A program made the position numbers and the translations under genes. A stretch of 64,000 nt of DNA from Blautia hydrogenotrophica DSM 10507 (GTDB taxonomy: Bacteria; Bacillota; Clostridia; Lachnospirales; Lachnospiraceae): positions 186,001-250,000 of the forward strand of contig NZ_CP136423.1 in assembly GCF_034356035.1 (NCBI RefSeq), given 5' to 3'. Below, one piece after another: positions 7,902-17,774 of the stretch (its first letter is position 1; every line of letters starts with the position of its first letter). The notes under the pieces are model-generated. The model saw only the letters and a program-made list of their open reading frames with translations. It searched no databases and had not been told where the DNA came from.

Positions 7902-10016
7902 TTGGCTGGAAGAGAATATCCATTAGAGAGAACCAGAAACATTGGTATTATGGCGCATATCGATGCGGGTAAGACCACTCTGACAGAGCGTATCTTATAT
8001 TATACCGGTGTTAACTATAAGATTGGTGATACTCACGAAGGAACCGCTACCATGGACTGGATGGAGCAGGAACAGGAACGTGGAATCACAATCACTTCAG
8101 CCGCTACCACTTGTCACTGGACCTTGCAGGAACAGTGCAAGATGAAGCCAGGTGCTCTGGAGCATCGTATCAATATCATTGATACCCCAGGACACGTAGA
8201 CTTCACGGTGGAAGTTGAGCGTTCACTCCGTGTACTGGATGGTGCTGTCGGCGTCTTCTGTGCAAAGGGTGGCGTAGAACCTCAGTCTGAGAACGTATGG
8301 CGTCAGGCCGACACTTATAACGTACCTAGAATGGCATTTATCAACAAGATGGATATCCTGGGTGCGGATTTCTATAACGCGGTAGACCAGATCAAAACCA
8401 GACTGGGAAAAAACGCGATTTGTCTTCAGCTGCCGATTGGCAAAGAGGATGAGTTCAAAGGTATTATTGACCTGTTTGAGATGAAAGCCTACATCTACAA
8501 CGATGAAAAAGGTGAAGATATTAGTATTGTAGATATTCCAGAGGATATGGCAGACGACGCAGAACTGTACCACACAGAGTTGGTAGAGAAGATTTGTGAG
8601 TTGGACGACGATCTGATGATGGAGTATCTAGAAGGCGAAGAGCCTTCTGTTGACGCTTTGAAAGTAGCGCTGAGAAAGGCTACCTGTGAGTGTTCAGCAG
8701 TTCCTGTATGCTGTGGTACTGCGTACAGAAACAAAGGTGTTCAGAAGCTTCTGGACGCTATCGTAGAGTTCATGCCAGCTCCGACTGACATCCCGGCTAT
8801 CGAGGGTGTAGATATGGATGGAAATGCAATCGTGAGACATTCCTCTGACGATGAGCCGTTCTCCGCACTGGCATTTAAGATTATGACTGACCCATTCGTT
8901 GGTAAGCTGGCTTACTTCAGAGTATATTCCGGTATGATGAACTCCGGTTCTTATGTGCTGAATGCTACGAAGAACAAGAAAGAGCGTGTGGGACGTATTC
9001 TGCAGATGCATGCCAACAAACGTATGGAATTGGATAAGGTATATTCCGGAGATATCGCTGCTGCGATCGGATTTAAATTCACTACTACCGGTGATACGAT
9101 CTGTGATGATCAGCATCCGGTTATCCTGGAATCCATGGAGTTCCCGGAACCTGTTATCGAGCTGGCAATCGAACCTAAGACAAAAGCTGGACAGGGTAAA
9201 CTGGGCGAAGCGCTTGCAAAACTGGCTGAGGAGGACCCGACCTTCCGTGCACACACCGATCATGAGACTGGTCAGACGATCATTGCTGGTATGGGTGAGT
9301 TGCATCTGGAAATTATTGTTGACCGTCTGCTTCGTGAATTTAAGGTAGAAGCAAACGTAGGTGCACCTCAGGTAGCATACAAGGAGACCTTTACAAAGGC
9401 TGTGGAAGTGGATAGCAAATATGCAAAACAGTCTGGTGGACGTGGACAGTACGGTCACTGTAAAGTTAAATTTGAGCCTATGGACGCCAATGGAGAAGAA
9501 CTGTTCAAGTTCGAATCCACAGTAGTCGGTGGTGCGATTCCGAAGGAATACATTCCGGCTGTCGGTGAAGGTATCGAGGAAGCTATGAAGGCCGGTGTTC
9601 TGGCTGGATTCCCGGTAGTAGGCGTTCACGCGAATGTATATGATGGTTCTTACCATGAAGTCGACTCCTCTGAGATGGCATTCCACATTGCCGGTTCTCT
9701 GGCATTCAAGGATGCAATGTCAAAGGCTGCTCCGGTACTGCTTGAGCCGATCATGAGAGTGGAGGTAACAACTCCGGAGGACTACATGGGAGATGTTATC
9801 GGTGATATCAACTCCCGCCGCGGACGTATCGAAGGTATGGACGATATCGGTGGAGGAAAGATGATTCGTGGATTTGTTCCGCTGTCCGAGATGTTCGGTT
9901 ATGCGACAGACCTGCGTTCTAGAACTCAAGGACGTGGTAATTATTCCATGTTCTTTGACAGATATGAGCCGGTGCCAAAATCTGTTCAGGAAAAGATTAT
10001 TTCCAAGAAAGACTGA
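7902..10016 (+). CDS. fusA: Translation elongation factor G
   Basis: 704 residues, full length, starting at TTG (7902) behind AGGAGG. This GTPase moves tRNAs and mRNA through the ribosome after peptide bond formation. The G1 motif [10 protein letters not shown]3 DTPGH and G4 NKMD are intact, and domains II to V follow through the C-terminal [10 protein letters not shown] segment. The TTG start is uncommon for so strongly expressed a gene. It is the third gene of the str operon and is separated from tuf by 129 bp with a 10-bp stem-loop. Confidence 0.98.
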   Translation: MAGREYPLERTRNIGIMAHIDAGKTTLTERILYYTGVNYKIGDTHEGTATMDWMEQEQERGITITSAATTCHWTLQEQCKMKPGALEHRINIIDTPGHVDFTVEVERSLRVLDGAVGVFCAKGGVEPQSENVWRQADTYNVPRMAFINKMDILGADFYNAVDQIKTRLGKNAICLQLPIGKEDEFKGIIDLFEMKAYIYNDEKGEDISIVDIPEDMADDAELYHTELVEKICELDDDLMMEYLEGEEPSVDALKVALRKATCECSAVPVCCGTAYRNKGVQKLLDAIVEFMPAPTDIPAIEGVDMDGNAIVRHSSDDEPFSALAFKIMTDPFVGKLAYFRVYSGMMNSGSYVLNATKNKKERVGRILQMHANKRMELDKVYSGDIAAAIGFKFTTTGDTICDDQHPVILESMEFPEPVIELAIEPKTKAGQGKLGEALAKLAEEDPTFRAHTDHETGQTIIAGMGELHLEIIVDRLLREFKVEANVGAPQVAYKETFTKAVEVDSKYAKQSGGRGQYGHCKVKFEPMDANGEELFKFESTVVGGAIPKEYIPAVGEGIEEAMKAGVLAGFPVVGVHANVYDGSYHEVDSSEMAFHIAGSLAFKDAMSKAAPVLLEPIMRVEVTTPEDYMGDVIGDINSRRGRIEGMDDIGGGKMIRGFVPLSEMFGYATDLRSRTQGRGNYSMFFDRYEPVPKSVQEKIISKKD

Positions 10017-10052
10017 TGCTGTAATCGTACAGTATACAAAATGCTTGCAAAT

Positions 10053-10080
10053 ATCCTTGATTTGCAATATAATCAAGGAT
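10053..10080 (+). promoter_or_regulatory. fusA-tuf intercistronic stem-loop
   Basis: ATCCTTGATT (10053-10062) and AATCAAGGAT (10071-10080) form a perfect 10-bp stem with an 8-nt loop and no U-tract. It may stabilise or process the message between fusA and tuf; its function is not known. Confidence 0.5.
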
Positions 10081-10145
10081 AGCAGGTTCAAATCGAAAAT
10101 AAATGCGCCCAGTGGGCACGAAATGATTAAGGAGGACGTTTTAAA

Positions 10146-11339
10146 ATGGCTAAAGCTAAATTTGAGAGAAACAAACCACATTGTAACATTGGTACCATTG
10201 GACACGTTGACCATGGTAAAACAACTCTGACCGCTGCTATCACCAAGACTCTGAACTCTAGATTAGGTTTAGGTGAGGCTGTGGCATTTGACAATATTGA
10301 TAAAGCTCCAGAAGAGAGAGAGCGTGGAATCACTATTTCTACCGCACACGTAGAGTATGAGACCAGCAAGAGACACTATGCACACGTTGACTGCCCAGGA
10401 CATGCCGACTACGTTAAGAACATGATCACTGGTGCTGCTCAGATGGACGGTGCTATCCTGGTTGTAGCTGCTACCGATGGTGTTATGGCTCAGACAAAAG
10501 AGCACATCCTTCTGTCCCGTCAGGTAGGTGTTCCTTACATCGTTGTATTCATGAACAAATGTGACATGGTAGACGATGAGGAGCTGTTAGAGCTGGTAGA
10601 CATGGAGATCCGTGAGCTGCTGAACGAGTATGAGTTCCCGGGAGATGACACTCCTATTATCCAGGGTTCTGCTCTGAAAGCTCTGGAAGATCCGAGCAGC
10701 GAGTGGGGCGACAAGATTCTGGAACTGATGGATGCAGTTGATGAGTACATTCCAGATCCAGAGCGTGACACTGACAAGCCATTCCTGATGCCAGTCGAGG
10801 ACGTATTCTCCATCACTGGACGTGGTACTGTTGCTACTGGTAGAGTAGAGCGTGGTGTTCTGCATGTATCTGACGAGGTTGAGATCGTTGGTATCAAAGA
10901 AGAGACCAAGAAGACTGTTGTAACTGGTGTTGAGATGTTCCGTAAGCTGTTGGATGAGGCTCAGGCTGGTGATAACATCGGTGCTCTGCTTCGTGGTGTT
11001 CAGAGAACTGAAATCGAAAGAGGACAGGTTCTGGCTAAACCAGGTAGCGTTACCTGCCATAAGAAATTTACCGCTCAGGTATACGTTCTGACCAAAGACG
11101 AGGGTGGACGTCACACTCCATTCTTCAACAACTATCGTCCGCAGTTCTACTTCAGAACAACAGACGTTACTGGTGTAATCGAGCTGCCAGCAGGTACTGA
11201 GATGTGTATGCCTGGTGATAACGTAGAGATGAGCATCGAGCTGATTCATCCGATCGCTATGGAGCAGGGTCTTACTTTTGCTATCCGTGAGGGTGGACGT
11301 ACTGTAGGATCAGGCCGTGTTGCTACCATCATTGAGTAA
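10146..11339 (+). CDS. tuf: Translation elongation factor Tu
   Basis: 397 residues, full length. This GTPase delivers aminoacyl-tRNA to the ribosomal A site. G1 [10 protein letters not shown]3 DCPGH and G4 NKCD are intact, as are the two beta-barrel domains ending in RVATIIE. An AAGGAGG site precedes the ATG. It is the last gene of the str operon and is followed by a GC-rich terminator. Confidence 0.98.
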   Translation: MAKAKFERNKPHCNIGTIGHVDHGKTTLTAAITKTLNSRLGLGEAVAFDNIDKAPEERERGITISTAHVEYETSKRHYAHVDCPGHADYVKNMITGAAQMDGAILVVAATDGVMAQTKEHILLSRQVGVPYIVVFMNKCDMVDDEELLELVDMEIRELLNEYEFPGDDTPIIQGSALKALEDPSSEWGDKILELMDAVDEYIPDPERDTDKPFLMPVEDVFSITGRGTVATGRVERGVLHVSDEVEIVGIKEETKKTVVTGVEMFRKLLDEAQAGDNIGALLRGVQRTEIERGQVLAKPGSVTCHKKFTAQVYVLTKDEGGRHTPFFNNYRPQFYFRTTDVTGVIELPAGTEMCMPGDNVEMSIELIHPIAMEQGLTFAIREGGRTVGSGRVATIIE

Positions 11340-11474
11340 TCATTGGTATCGAACACTTGATGAGTGCTCGGCACGAATTTAGTGAGAAAGCCGTTCTTTA
11401 AGCAAAGCGAAAAGAACTACCTTAAATTTTATAGATTTGGTATCGTAGGATACCGTATGTTCAAGCGTAAGATA

Positions 11475-11504
11475 CCCCGGAACCGTAAGGTTTCCGGGGT
11501 TTTT
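11475..11504 (+). terminator. str operon terminator
   Basis: CCCCGGAA (11475-11482) pairs with TTTCCGGGG (11491-11499) across a short loop and is followed by TTTTT. It is the only strong terminator downstream of tuf. Confidence 0.88.
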
Positions 11505-11534
11505 CTGTTAGCGTAGAAAAAATATCGCATTGTG

Positions 11535-11762
11535 TTAGTCTGGGAGGTCGGTGAACAAGACGGAGATGTGGATACCCAGCGCCTGAGCGATCAGTGCACA
11601 CTTTTCGATGGTGATGCTGTGTTCACCGCGTTCAATGCGTCCATAGTAGGCGCGGCTGATCTTACAAATTTCAGCGAACTCTTCCTGGCTGCAACCTTTA
11701 GCTTCCCGAAATTTTCTCAGATTATTTCCAAAATAGTAATTGATTTTATCTGGTGAAATCAT
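11535..11762 (-). CDS. XRE-family HTH regulator, divergent from the AIPR-like gene
   Basis: 75 residues from the ATG at 11762, chosen because AGAGAGG lies just upstream; a longer frame to 11912 would run into the divergent gene. The protein is almost entirely a Cro/C1-type helix-turn-helix: LRKFREAKGCSQEEFAEIC, then SRAYYGRIERGEHS. There is no sensor domain. The 115-bp space to the divergent AIPR-like gene holds both promoters, so the likely job is to control that gene and itself. Regulator plus effector arranged this way is common in phage-defence and toxin loci (inference for this pair). Confidence 0.85.
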   Translation of the reverse strand: MISPDKINYYFGNNLRKFREAKGCSQEEFAEICKISRAYYGRIERGEHSITIEKCALIAQALGIHISVLFTDLPD

Positions 11763-11877
11763 ATATATAACCTCTCTTTGGTACTTAGTATAACATAAAA
11801 CGTCATATATAGCGTTGAAATCAATGGAAAATATTAGTATTGTGTAGATAGACGGAATACAAAAGGAGGAGAGAAAT

Positions 11878-13053
11878 ATGGGTTTACAGTTGAAATTCAA
11901 GGTGGAATCCATTCGGAAGATTCCAAATCCTTACCTCTCAAAAGAGGACGGAGAGAAAAAAGCAATGATGTACATGGCAATTTGTGACGTTAAAAATCTA
12001 CCAGATAATATTCCAATGGAGACTAATCCCAGAAAACAAAAACTGACGATGGGAGTACCGAAAAAGATTAAGGCTTCTCTGCTGGACGAGTCATATCTAG
12101 ATTTTTACCTGTTGAACAGAGGGCTATGTATTTCGGCGGCGGATGTCACTTTTAACAACTATTCCAATGAGATCTGTGTATCATTTGATGATTTTGAGTG
12201 CCATGGGGATGTGGATGGCGGTCACACCTATAAAGTTATTCTGGAGAACCGAGATAAACTAGATTATGGCAGACAGTTTGTGAAGCTGGAATTTCTGACA
12301 GGGGTGGAGGACATTTTTCAGCGGCTGGCCGCGGCGAGGAACACATCGACACAGGTTCAAGATAAATCCATCGCTGAATTGGAGAAACGTTTTGAGATTA
12401 TCAAGAGGGCTGTGCAGTATGAGCCTTACGCGTCGAATATTTATTTTGAGGAAAACGATCAGGGGAATATAGATGTCACAGACATATTAGCAATTTTGAA
12501 TATGTTTAACCTAGATTTGTATCCAGACATGGAGAAATTTCCTACAGCTTCTTACAGCAGTAAGAAGAAATGTATTAATACTTATATTGACTATCACAAA
12601 CGGTACGGGGAGTCTTCAGAGAATCCATACATAAAAATGGAACCGATTATGCGGGATTTATTTAAACTCTATGATTATATTGAGATAAATATGGCGAAAT
12701 ATTATAAAGAGAAATTTCCAGTTGGAAAATACGGTTTGACCAAAGGTGTGTCAGTGGCCAAGAATGGAGAGCTGTATAGGTCTAAATTTTATGGCAATAG
12801 GATGGAATATCTCTCACCGACAGGTTTCATCTATCCGATTTTGGGTGCGTTCAGAGCTCTTTTGAGAGAAAAAAATGGTGTGTATACTTGGATGAAAAAT
12901 CCATTTATCGTGGTGGATGACTTAGGCGGGGAGCTCGTGGCGACTACAGTGGAGAGGAGTAGGACTCTGGGGAATAATCCTCAGTCAGTGGGAAAAGACT
13001 CCGGGAATTGGAAGACGCTCTATATGACTGTAAAACTGGGACTTTTGGAATAG
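11878..13053 (+). CDS. AIPR-like protein (abortive infection / DGQHR-type fold), candidate defence effector
   Basis: 391 residues with an AAAGGAGGAG ribosome site. The N-terminal half carries the order seen in AIPR and DndB/DGQHR-related proteins: an LLNRGLCISA segment (about 81-90), an FNNYSNEICV beta segment, and HGDVDGGHTY (about 110-119), which matches the NGGHT/DGQHR signature. The C-terminal half is helical and ends in a basic, Asn-rich segment (GNNPQSVGK). No membrane segment or nuclease motif is obvious. AIPR proteins are linked to abortive infection, but their mechanism is poorly known. The gene sits alone with a divergent XRE regulator between the str operon and a metabolic operon, consistent with an inserted defence locus. 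The family call is by motif only. Confidence 0.65.
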   Translation: MGLQLKFKVESIRKIPNPYLSKEDGEKKAMMYMAICDVKNLPDNIPMETNPRKQKLTMGVPKKIKASLLDESYLDFYLLNRGLCISAADVTFNNYSNEICVSFDDFECHGDVDGGHTYKVILENRDKLDYGRQFVKLEFLTGVEDIFQRLAAARNTSTQVQDKSIAELEKRFEIIKRAVQYEPYASNIYFEENDQGNIDVTDILAILNMFNLDLYPDMEKFPTASYSSKKKCINTYIDYHKRYGESSENPYIKMEPIMRDLFKLYDYIEINMAKYYKEKFPVGKYGLTKGVSVAKNGELYRSKFYGNRMEYLSPTGFIYPILGAFRALLREKNGVYTWMKNPFIVVDDLGGELVATTVERSRTLGNNPQSVGKDSGNWKTLYMTVKLGLLE

Positions 13054-13068
13054 ATGGAGAGTAAGAAA

Positions 13069-13827
13069 ATGCTTTATAATCAAAGGGCAGAGGTAATCCT
13101 GCAACAACTACAGTTGCAGGCAGTGGTAAAAATCAGTGATTTGACGGAGCTGCTTCATGTCTCTGTGGACACCGTGCGGCGGGATTTGAGAACGATGGAG
13201 AGCCAGGGAATGGTCAAGTGTGTGCGAGGAGGTGCCTGCCTTCCGGACACGCTGGCAGCTTTTTCGAACTTTAAAGGGAGAGAAATTATTCACAGCGATT
13301 TAAAGAGAGAAGCGGCAAAAAAAGCTGTGCGTTATGTAAAAGACGGCACTTTGATTGCTCTGAATGCGGGTACCACAAACACAATTTTGGCTCAAGAGTT
13401 GGCTTTGCGAAACGAACATTTTACCGTTGTCACCAATAATCTGGCAGCGGCCCAGATCTTAATGCAGAATCCGCTTATTGAGCTCATATCCATCGGAGGA
13501 ATGGTGGATGTGATGGAAAAATCTACCTATGGTACGGTCTGCGAGCAGGAATTTCAAAATTATTATCCCGATTTGGCGTTTCTTTCGATTAACGCGGTTA
13601 ATTATCAGGATGGCTTTACAGATTTTCGTTACCATGAGGAAGGAGTCATTCAAATTCTTGCGAGAAATTCCCAGCAGACTATCGCAGTGATGGATTCCAG
13701 TAAGCTGGGAAAGCGTTCTAAGAAGAATGTACTGACTTTCAATGAGGTGGACAGATTGTTGATGGACGATGGGGTGTCGGACAGGCTGAAAGAAGAATAC
13801 GGCCAAAAAGGTTTGAAAATTGAATAG
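13069..13827 (+). CDS. DeoR/GlpR-family transcriptional regulator
   Basis: 252 residues from the ATG at 13069, behind GGAGAG and matching the usual DeoR N-terminus (NQRAEVILQQL). An in-frame ATG at 13054 abuts the previous stop but lacks its own site. An N-terminal winged helix-turn-helix (VVKISDLTELLHVSVDTVRRDLRTME) is followed by the sensor domain, with LIALNAGTTNTILAQEL and AVMDSSKLGKRS, which in this family binds a phosphorylated sugar or similar ligand. It precedes, on the same strand, an iron alcohol dehydrogenase and a phosphonate-type transporter, which it probably represses. The 201-bp gap after it contains its likely target promoter. Confidence 0.88.
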   Translation: MLYNQRAEVILQQLQLQAVVKISDLTELLHVSVDTVRRDLRTMESQGMVKCVRGGACLPDTLAAFSNFKGREIIHSDLKREAAKKAVRYVKDGTLIALNAGTTNTILAQELALRNEHFTVVTNNLAAAQILMQNPLIELISIGGMVDVMEKSTYGTVCEQEFQNYYPDLAFLSINAVNYQDGFTDFRYHEEGVIQILARNSQQTIAVMDSSKLGKRSKKNVLTFNEVDRLLMDDGVSDRLKEEYGQKGLKIE

Positions 13828-13965
13828 AAAAGGCAGGGGCAGAAGGAAGAAACTGTGGCGTTCACTTTGATTTAATGCACACAATTTCTGACTTTTGTCT
13901 CTTTTTTTTGTTTACTTATATTTTACTTATATTTTAACTGAATATGCTTGTTTATGCTGTAATTT

Positions 13966-13974
13966 TGGTATAAT
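13966..13974 (+). promoter_or_regulatory. Extended -10 promoter before the phosphonate-type operon
   Basis: TGGTATAAT at 13966-13974 is an extended -10 with an exact TATAAT; the -35 is weak. TATGCTGT just upstream and AACAGCA just downstream are partly complementary and could be a DeoR operator (inference). Confidence 0.55.
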
Positions 13975-14028
13975 ATCTAGATATAAACAGCAAATAACAG
14001 TAAAAAGAAAGGAAAAGCAAGCATAAAA

Positions 14029-15180
14029 ATGCAAGAATTGAGCAAAGAGAAGGATTGGAATTATTTTTATAATCCTGTGAGAGTGATACAGGGAAGGGGT
14101 TGCACGAAACAGACTGCGGACTTGGCCCGCAAGCTTCTTCCGGAGGGAGGGCGAATCCTCCTGCTTGTCTGGAATGAGTCGGTTTTTGAACAAAAAGCGT
14201 TTCGGCAGCTGAGAGAAGAAAAAGATTTTTCGGTACTTCCCATGTGTTTTCAGGAATCTAATCCTACAGTGGAACAGCTGTACGGAATTTTGGAAAAAAC
14301 AGAGCCGTTTGGGCCTCAGGTGGTTCTGGCTGTGGGTGGCGGCAGCACCCTGGATGTAGGGAAATCACTGTGTTGTCTCTACGGCAAGTCTATTACCTCG
14401 GCAGAAGCCCTGCGCATATTCATAGAAAAGAAGCAGTATGGTCCTAAAATGGCCAAATGGATTGGGATTCCCACAACAGCGGGAACCGGGAGCGAAGTGA
14501 CCTGTTGGGCAACTGTCTGGGACCCAAAGGCAGGGGTGAAGAGGTCTTTGGAGGATCACGGCAATTATGCATATGCAGCTCTGGTGGATTCTAGTCTGAC
14601 CGAGTCGATGCCTTTAAACCTGGCAGTATCGTCAGCACTCGATGCGGTTGCACATGGGGCGGAGAGCTATTGGGCGAAAAACTCCAATGTGGTTTCAAGG
14701 GCACTGGCCTTAAGAGCGATTAAGCTTATCATGGGGCAGATAGATGGTCTGCTAGAGGGTAATCCTGACGCACCGGATAGGATTTCCCAGGGGAGTCTGT
14801 TGGCGGGGATGGCATTTAGCAACACAAAGACGACGGCCTGTCATTCGATCTCCTATCCACTCACCATGGAGTACCGCATTCCGCACGGTACCGCAGTGGG
14901 AATGCTCCTGGCGCCTATCCTGGAGAGGAACCAGAAGAAGACAAAAGACATGGGGGCTCTGCTTCAAGCCATGGGTGTAAAAAGCTCACAGGAAGTGAAA
15001 CAGAGGATTCAGGAGATATTTGAAAAAGCAGGAATCCCGTCTTCACTGAGCCAGTGGCAGGTGGAGTACGGTGAGCTTTTCCGGTTGGCTCAAAGAGGTA
15101 TGACAAAGGGAAGGGTAGATAACAATCCGGTGGAACTCACTCCGGTTATGATAGAGGATATATTAAAAGAGATATATTGA
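14029..15180 (+). CDS. Iron-containing alcohol dehydrogenase, possibly phosphonoacetaldehyde reductase
   Basis: 383 residues. The nucleotide-binding motif AVGGGSTLDVGK (101-112) and the metal ligands Asp205 and His209 (LDAVAHGAE), His272 and His286 (IPHGTAVG) are all present, so the enzyme should be active. The family reduces aldehydes or oxidises alcohols with NAD(P)H. A DeoR regulator lies upstream and PhnD, PhnC and two PhnE genes lie downstream. Some members in this setting are phosphonoacetaldehyde reductases, which make 2-hydroxyethylphosphonate; that substrate is inferred from neighbours only. No phosphonatase, transaminase or C-P lyase gene is in the window, so the rest of the pathway is missing or elsewhere. 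Confidence 0.85.
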   Translation: MQELSKEKDWNYFYNPVRVIQGRGCTKQTADLARKLLPEGGRILLLVWNESVFEQKAFRQLREEKDFSVLPMCFQESNPTVEQLYGILEKTEPFGPQVVLAVGGGSTLDVGKSLCCLYGKSITSAEALRIFIEKKQYGPKMAKWIGIPTTAGTGSEVTCWATVWDPKAGVKRSLEDHGNYAYAALVDSSLTESMPLNLAVSSALDAVAHGAESYWAKNSNVVSRALALRAIKLIMGQIDGLLEGNPDAPDRISQGSLLAGMAFSNTKTTACHSISYPLTMEYRIPHGTAVGMLLAPILERNQKKTKDMGALLQAMGVKSSQEVKQRIQEIFEKAGIPSSLSQWQVEYGELFRLAQRGMTKGRVDNNPVELTPVMIEDILKEIY

Positions 15181-15214
15181 TGGGAAAAAGCTAAAGCGAG
15201 AGAAGGAGAAAATC

Positions 15215-16183
15215 ATGAGAAAATTTACAGAAATCAGTGCAATGGCGATAGCAGTTATTTTAGGAACTTCTGTGATGATAACCGGATGCGGAGCAAACGG
15301 CAGTCAGGAGGCAGACGGCGAGGCGGCAAAGACCGAGGAAAAAAGTTCAGCCGGCGGAGAAGATGGGGTTTTTACGATCGCATATGCGCCCAATGAATCC
15401 ACGGACCAGAGCACAGACGCCCGCAATGGCTTAGCAAAGGACTTGGAGGAGGCTCTAGGATGTGAAGTAGAAGAGATACAGGCCAGCGATTACAATGCGA
15501 TCATCGAGGCGCTGCGCACGGACAAGGCAGATATGGCATATCTGGGAGCACTGTCTGTGGCCTTGGCGGAAGAACGAGCAGGCGCGGAACCGATTGTGAT
15601 GAAGGCTGAGGACGGAGATCCTGAGAAAGCCGTCTATCACTCTGTACTGGTGGCCAACGCCTCCAATGATGAGATCAATTCCATTGAAGATATAAAGGGA
15701 AAGACCATGGCCTTCGTGGACCCAGATTCCACTTCGGGAAATCTGGTACCTGCAATGGACATCATCCATGCATTTCCGGACGAGGAACTAAATTCTGACA
15801 AGCTTCACACAAACGGGGACTTTTTGGAGGCGGTGAGTTATTCAGGTTCTCACCAGGCAGGTCTTCAGGCAGTCATAAAAGGGGATGTGGATGTGGTGCC
15901 AATTTCTGACCAGATATTGGCGTCTGAGATTGCCAATGGGAACGCCAAGGATTCAGATGTGAAGATCATACATGAGTCTGACGCGATTCCGGCTGAGGGG
16001 ATGGTAGTGGCGGAATCTGTGGACGAGGATACAAAGAAGATGCTGACAGATTTCCTGACATCTTATGACAATGAGGCCTATTTTACCGATGTAATCAAGA
16101 AAGAAGGCGCGCGTTTTGTGGAGTGCAGTGCTGAGGACTATGAGCCGATTGTGGAACTGAATAAAACGCTGAATCAGGAATAA
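15215..16183 (+). CDS. phnD: Phosphonate/phosphite-type ABC transporter receptor lipoprotein
   Basis: 322 residues. The signal peptide ends in a lipobox (MITGC, Cys25), so the mature protein is a lipoprotein on the outer face of the membrane. A Ser/Glu-rich linker to about residue 50 leads into a PhnD-type periplasmic-binding fold starting FTIAYAPNESTDQ, with the typical NAIIEALRTDKADMAYLG segment. It binds a phosphonate, phosphite or similar oxyanion and passes it to the permeases encoded downstream. It is 34 bp after the dehydrogenase gene and 15 bp before phnC. Confidence 0.9.
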   Translation: MRKFTEISAMAIAVILGTSVMITGCGANGSQEADGEAAKTEEKSSAGGEDGVFTIAYAPNESTDQSTDARNGLAKDLEEALGCEVEEIQASDYNAIIEALRTDKADMAYLGALSVALAEERAGAEPIVMKAEDGDPEKAVYHSVLVANASNDEINSIEDIKGKTMAFVDPDSTSGNLVPAMDIIHAFPDEELNSDKLHTNGDFLEAVSYSGSHQAGLQAVIKGDVDVVPISDQILASEIANGNAKDSDVKIIHESDAIPAEGMVVAESVDEDTKKMLTDFLTSYDNEAYFTDVIKKEGARFVECSAEDYEPIVELNKTLNQE

Positions 16184-16198
16184 GGAGAGAAGCAGCAT

Positions 16199-17005
16199 AT
16201 GAAAAGTTTGTTGAAGTTTGAGAATGTGAGCAAAAAATATCCTAATGGCGTCCGGGCACTGAAGGATGTGTGCTTTGAGGTGAAGGAGGGAGAATTCGTC
16301 TCCATCATCGGTCCCTCCGGTTCAGGGAAATCCACGATTTTGAGGGCGGTGAACAAGCTGATTACAATCAGCGGAGGTACAGTCAGTCTGGATGGCGTCT
16401 CCGTCTCAGAGCAGAGAGGAAAGAATCTCAGGCGGCTGAGAAGAGAGGTCGGAATGATATTTCAGAACTATAATCTGGTCTACAGCCTCTCTGTGCTGCA
16501 GAATGTATTGCATGGCTGTTTAGGATATATGGGCGGTATCCGCGGAGTGTTTGGAAGATACACAGAAGAGGATAAAAAGAGAGCAATAGAGCTGTTGGGA
16601 GAGTTGGGAATGGAGAAATACTGCTATAACCGGGCTTCCGATTTATCAGGTGGGCAAAAGCAGAGGGTTGGAATTGCCAGAGCAGTGATGCAGGAACCGA
16701 AGCTGCTGCTGTGTGATGAGCCGATAGCATCTTTGGACCCTTCTAGCGCCAAGACAATTATGGACTTGCTGAGGGATATGACACAGCGCCGAAATATCAC
16801 CTGTATGGTGAATCTCCACCAGTTGGATGTGGCTTTGAAGTATTCTACGAGGATTATCGGCCTGTCAAAGGGAGAAATCGTCTTTGACGGAGCGCCTGAT
16901 GAGCTGAATGATTATTTTATAGAGCGGATTTACGGGACGTCTAAGGAGAATCTGATGATGGGAGGTGAGACCGTTGAGAGAGAAGATTCCGCTGATTGCG
17001 CGTAG
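16199..17005 (+). CDS. phnC: Phosphonate-type ABC transporter ATP-binding protein
   Basis: 268 residues. Walker A GPSGSGKST (38-46), signature LSGGQ (149-153) and Walker B LLLCDE (169-174) are intact. The segment VYSLSVLQNVLHG is typical of PhnC. It powers uptake through the two permeases that follow. The 3' end overlaps the first permease gene by about 30 bp, implying coupled translation. Confidence 0.93.
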   Translation: MKSLLKFENVSKKYPNGVRALKDVCFEVKEGEFVSIIGPSGSGKSTILRAVNKLITISGGTVSLDGVSVSEQRGKNLRRLRREVGMIFQNYNLVYSLSVLQNVLHGCLGYMGGIRGVFGRYTEEDKKRAIELLGELGMEKYCYNRASDLSGGQKQRVGIARAVMQEPKLLLCDEPIASLDPSSAKTIMDLLRDMTQRRNITCMVNLHQLDVALKYSTRIIGLSKGEIVFDGAPDELNDYFIERIYGTSKENLMMGGETVEREDSADCA

Positions 17006-17774
17006 CCAGAAGATCTGGTATACGGGATTTCTGGCAGTTTGCATTTTGCTGTTCTTACTCACCTCCTGGTACACGAATTTTCGGGTGACGACTCTGGTGA
17101 GGAATGGAGATGCTTTTTGGGATTTCATCACGAAAGATTTCCTTCCACCAGCGTTGCCTCAGGCCAGTCGAATTCCTAGTGTGTTCGCCAGTGTTTTGGT
17201 GACGCTGGCATTAGCGTTGTCTTCCACGACAATTGCTGCGATTCTGGCATTTTTTGTCTCCCTGTTTGGGAGCGAAAAGGTCTCACCGTTTCCGAGAATA
17301 GCGAAATATGTGAGAGGCTTTGCCACATTTTTACGGAATATTCCGGCGCTAGTCTGGGCATTCATTTTGTTTTCTTCACTGGGAATAGGAACAGGTGTGG
17401 GGTTTGTAGCCCTGTGTATTACGAGCTTTGCATTTATGGTTAGAGCTTTTGTGGAGACGATGGAGGATGTGTCTCAGGACTGCGTGGAAAGTCTTCAGGC
17501 TGTAGGAGCGAGTTTTCCACAGAGAGTGTCCCAGGCGATTCTTCCTTCCTGTCTCAGCGGGTTTTTATCTTGGTTTTTGTACTGTATTGAAGTAAATATA
17601 CGGGCGTCGACGATCGTAGGAATGGTAGGAGGAGGCGGTGTGGGACTGACATTGTTTTCTTATATCAAGGGATTTCAGTACGATGTGGCGCTGAGCATCA
17701 TTTTGTTGGTGGCCGTCATGGTGATTTTAGTGGACCGGGTGACAGAGCGGCTTCGAAAGGAGATACAGAAATGA
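16974..17774 (+). CDS. phnE: Phosphonate-type ABC transporter permease 1
   Basis: 266 residues from TTG 16974, preferred because GGAGG (16961-16965) is 8 bp upstream; a GTG at 16965 would overlap that site. About six membrane segments are visible, with the EAA-type coupling loop around VESLQAVGASFPQRVSQAILP. It pairs with the second permease immediately downstream. The start is uncertain by three codons. Confidence 0.9.
   Translation: MREKIPLIARSQKIWYTGFLAVCILLFLLTSWYTNFRVTTLVRNGDAFWDFITKDFLPPALPQASRIPSVFASVLVTLALALSSTTIAAILAFFVSLFGSEKVSPFPRIAKYVRGFATFLRNIPALVWAFILFSSLGIGTGVGFVALCITSFAFMVRAFVETMEDVSQDCVESLQAVGASFPQRVSQAILPSCLSGFLSWFLYCIEVNIRASTIVGMVGGGGVGLTLFSYIKGFQYDVALSIILLVAVMVILVDRVTERLRKEIQK

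Noticed and set aside
8694..9686. A 330-codon frame antisense to fusA, and similar antisense frames over tuf
   Set aside because: They mirror strongly biased codons of highly conserved genes, have no start signals and resemble no protein.
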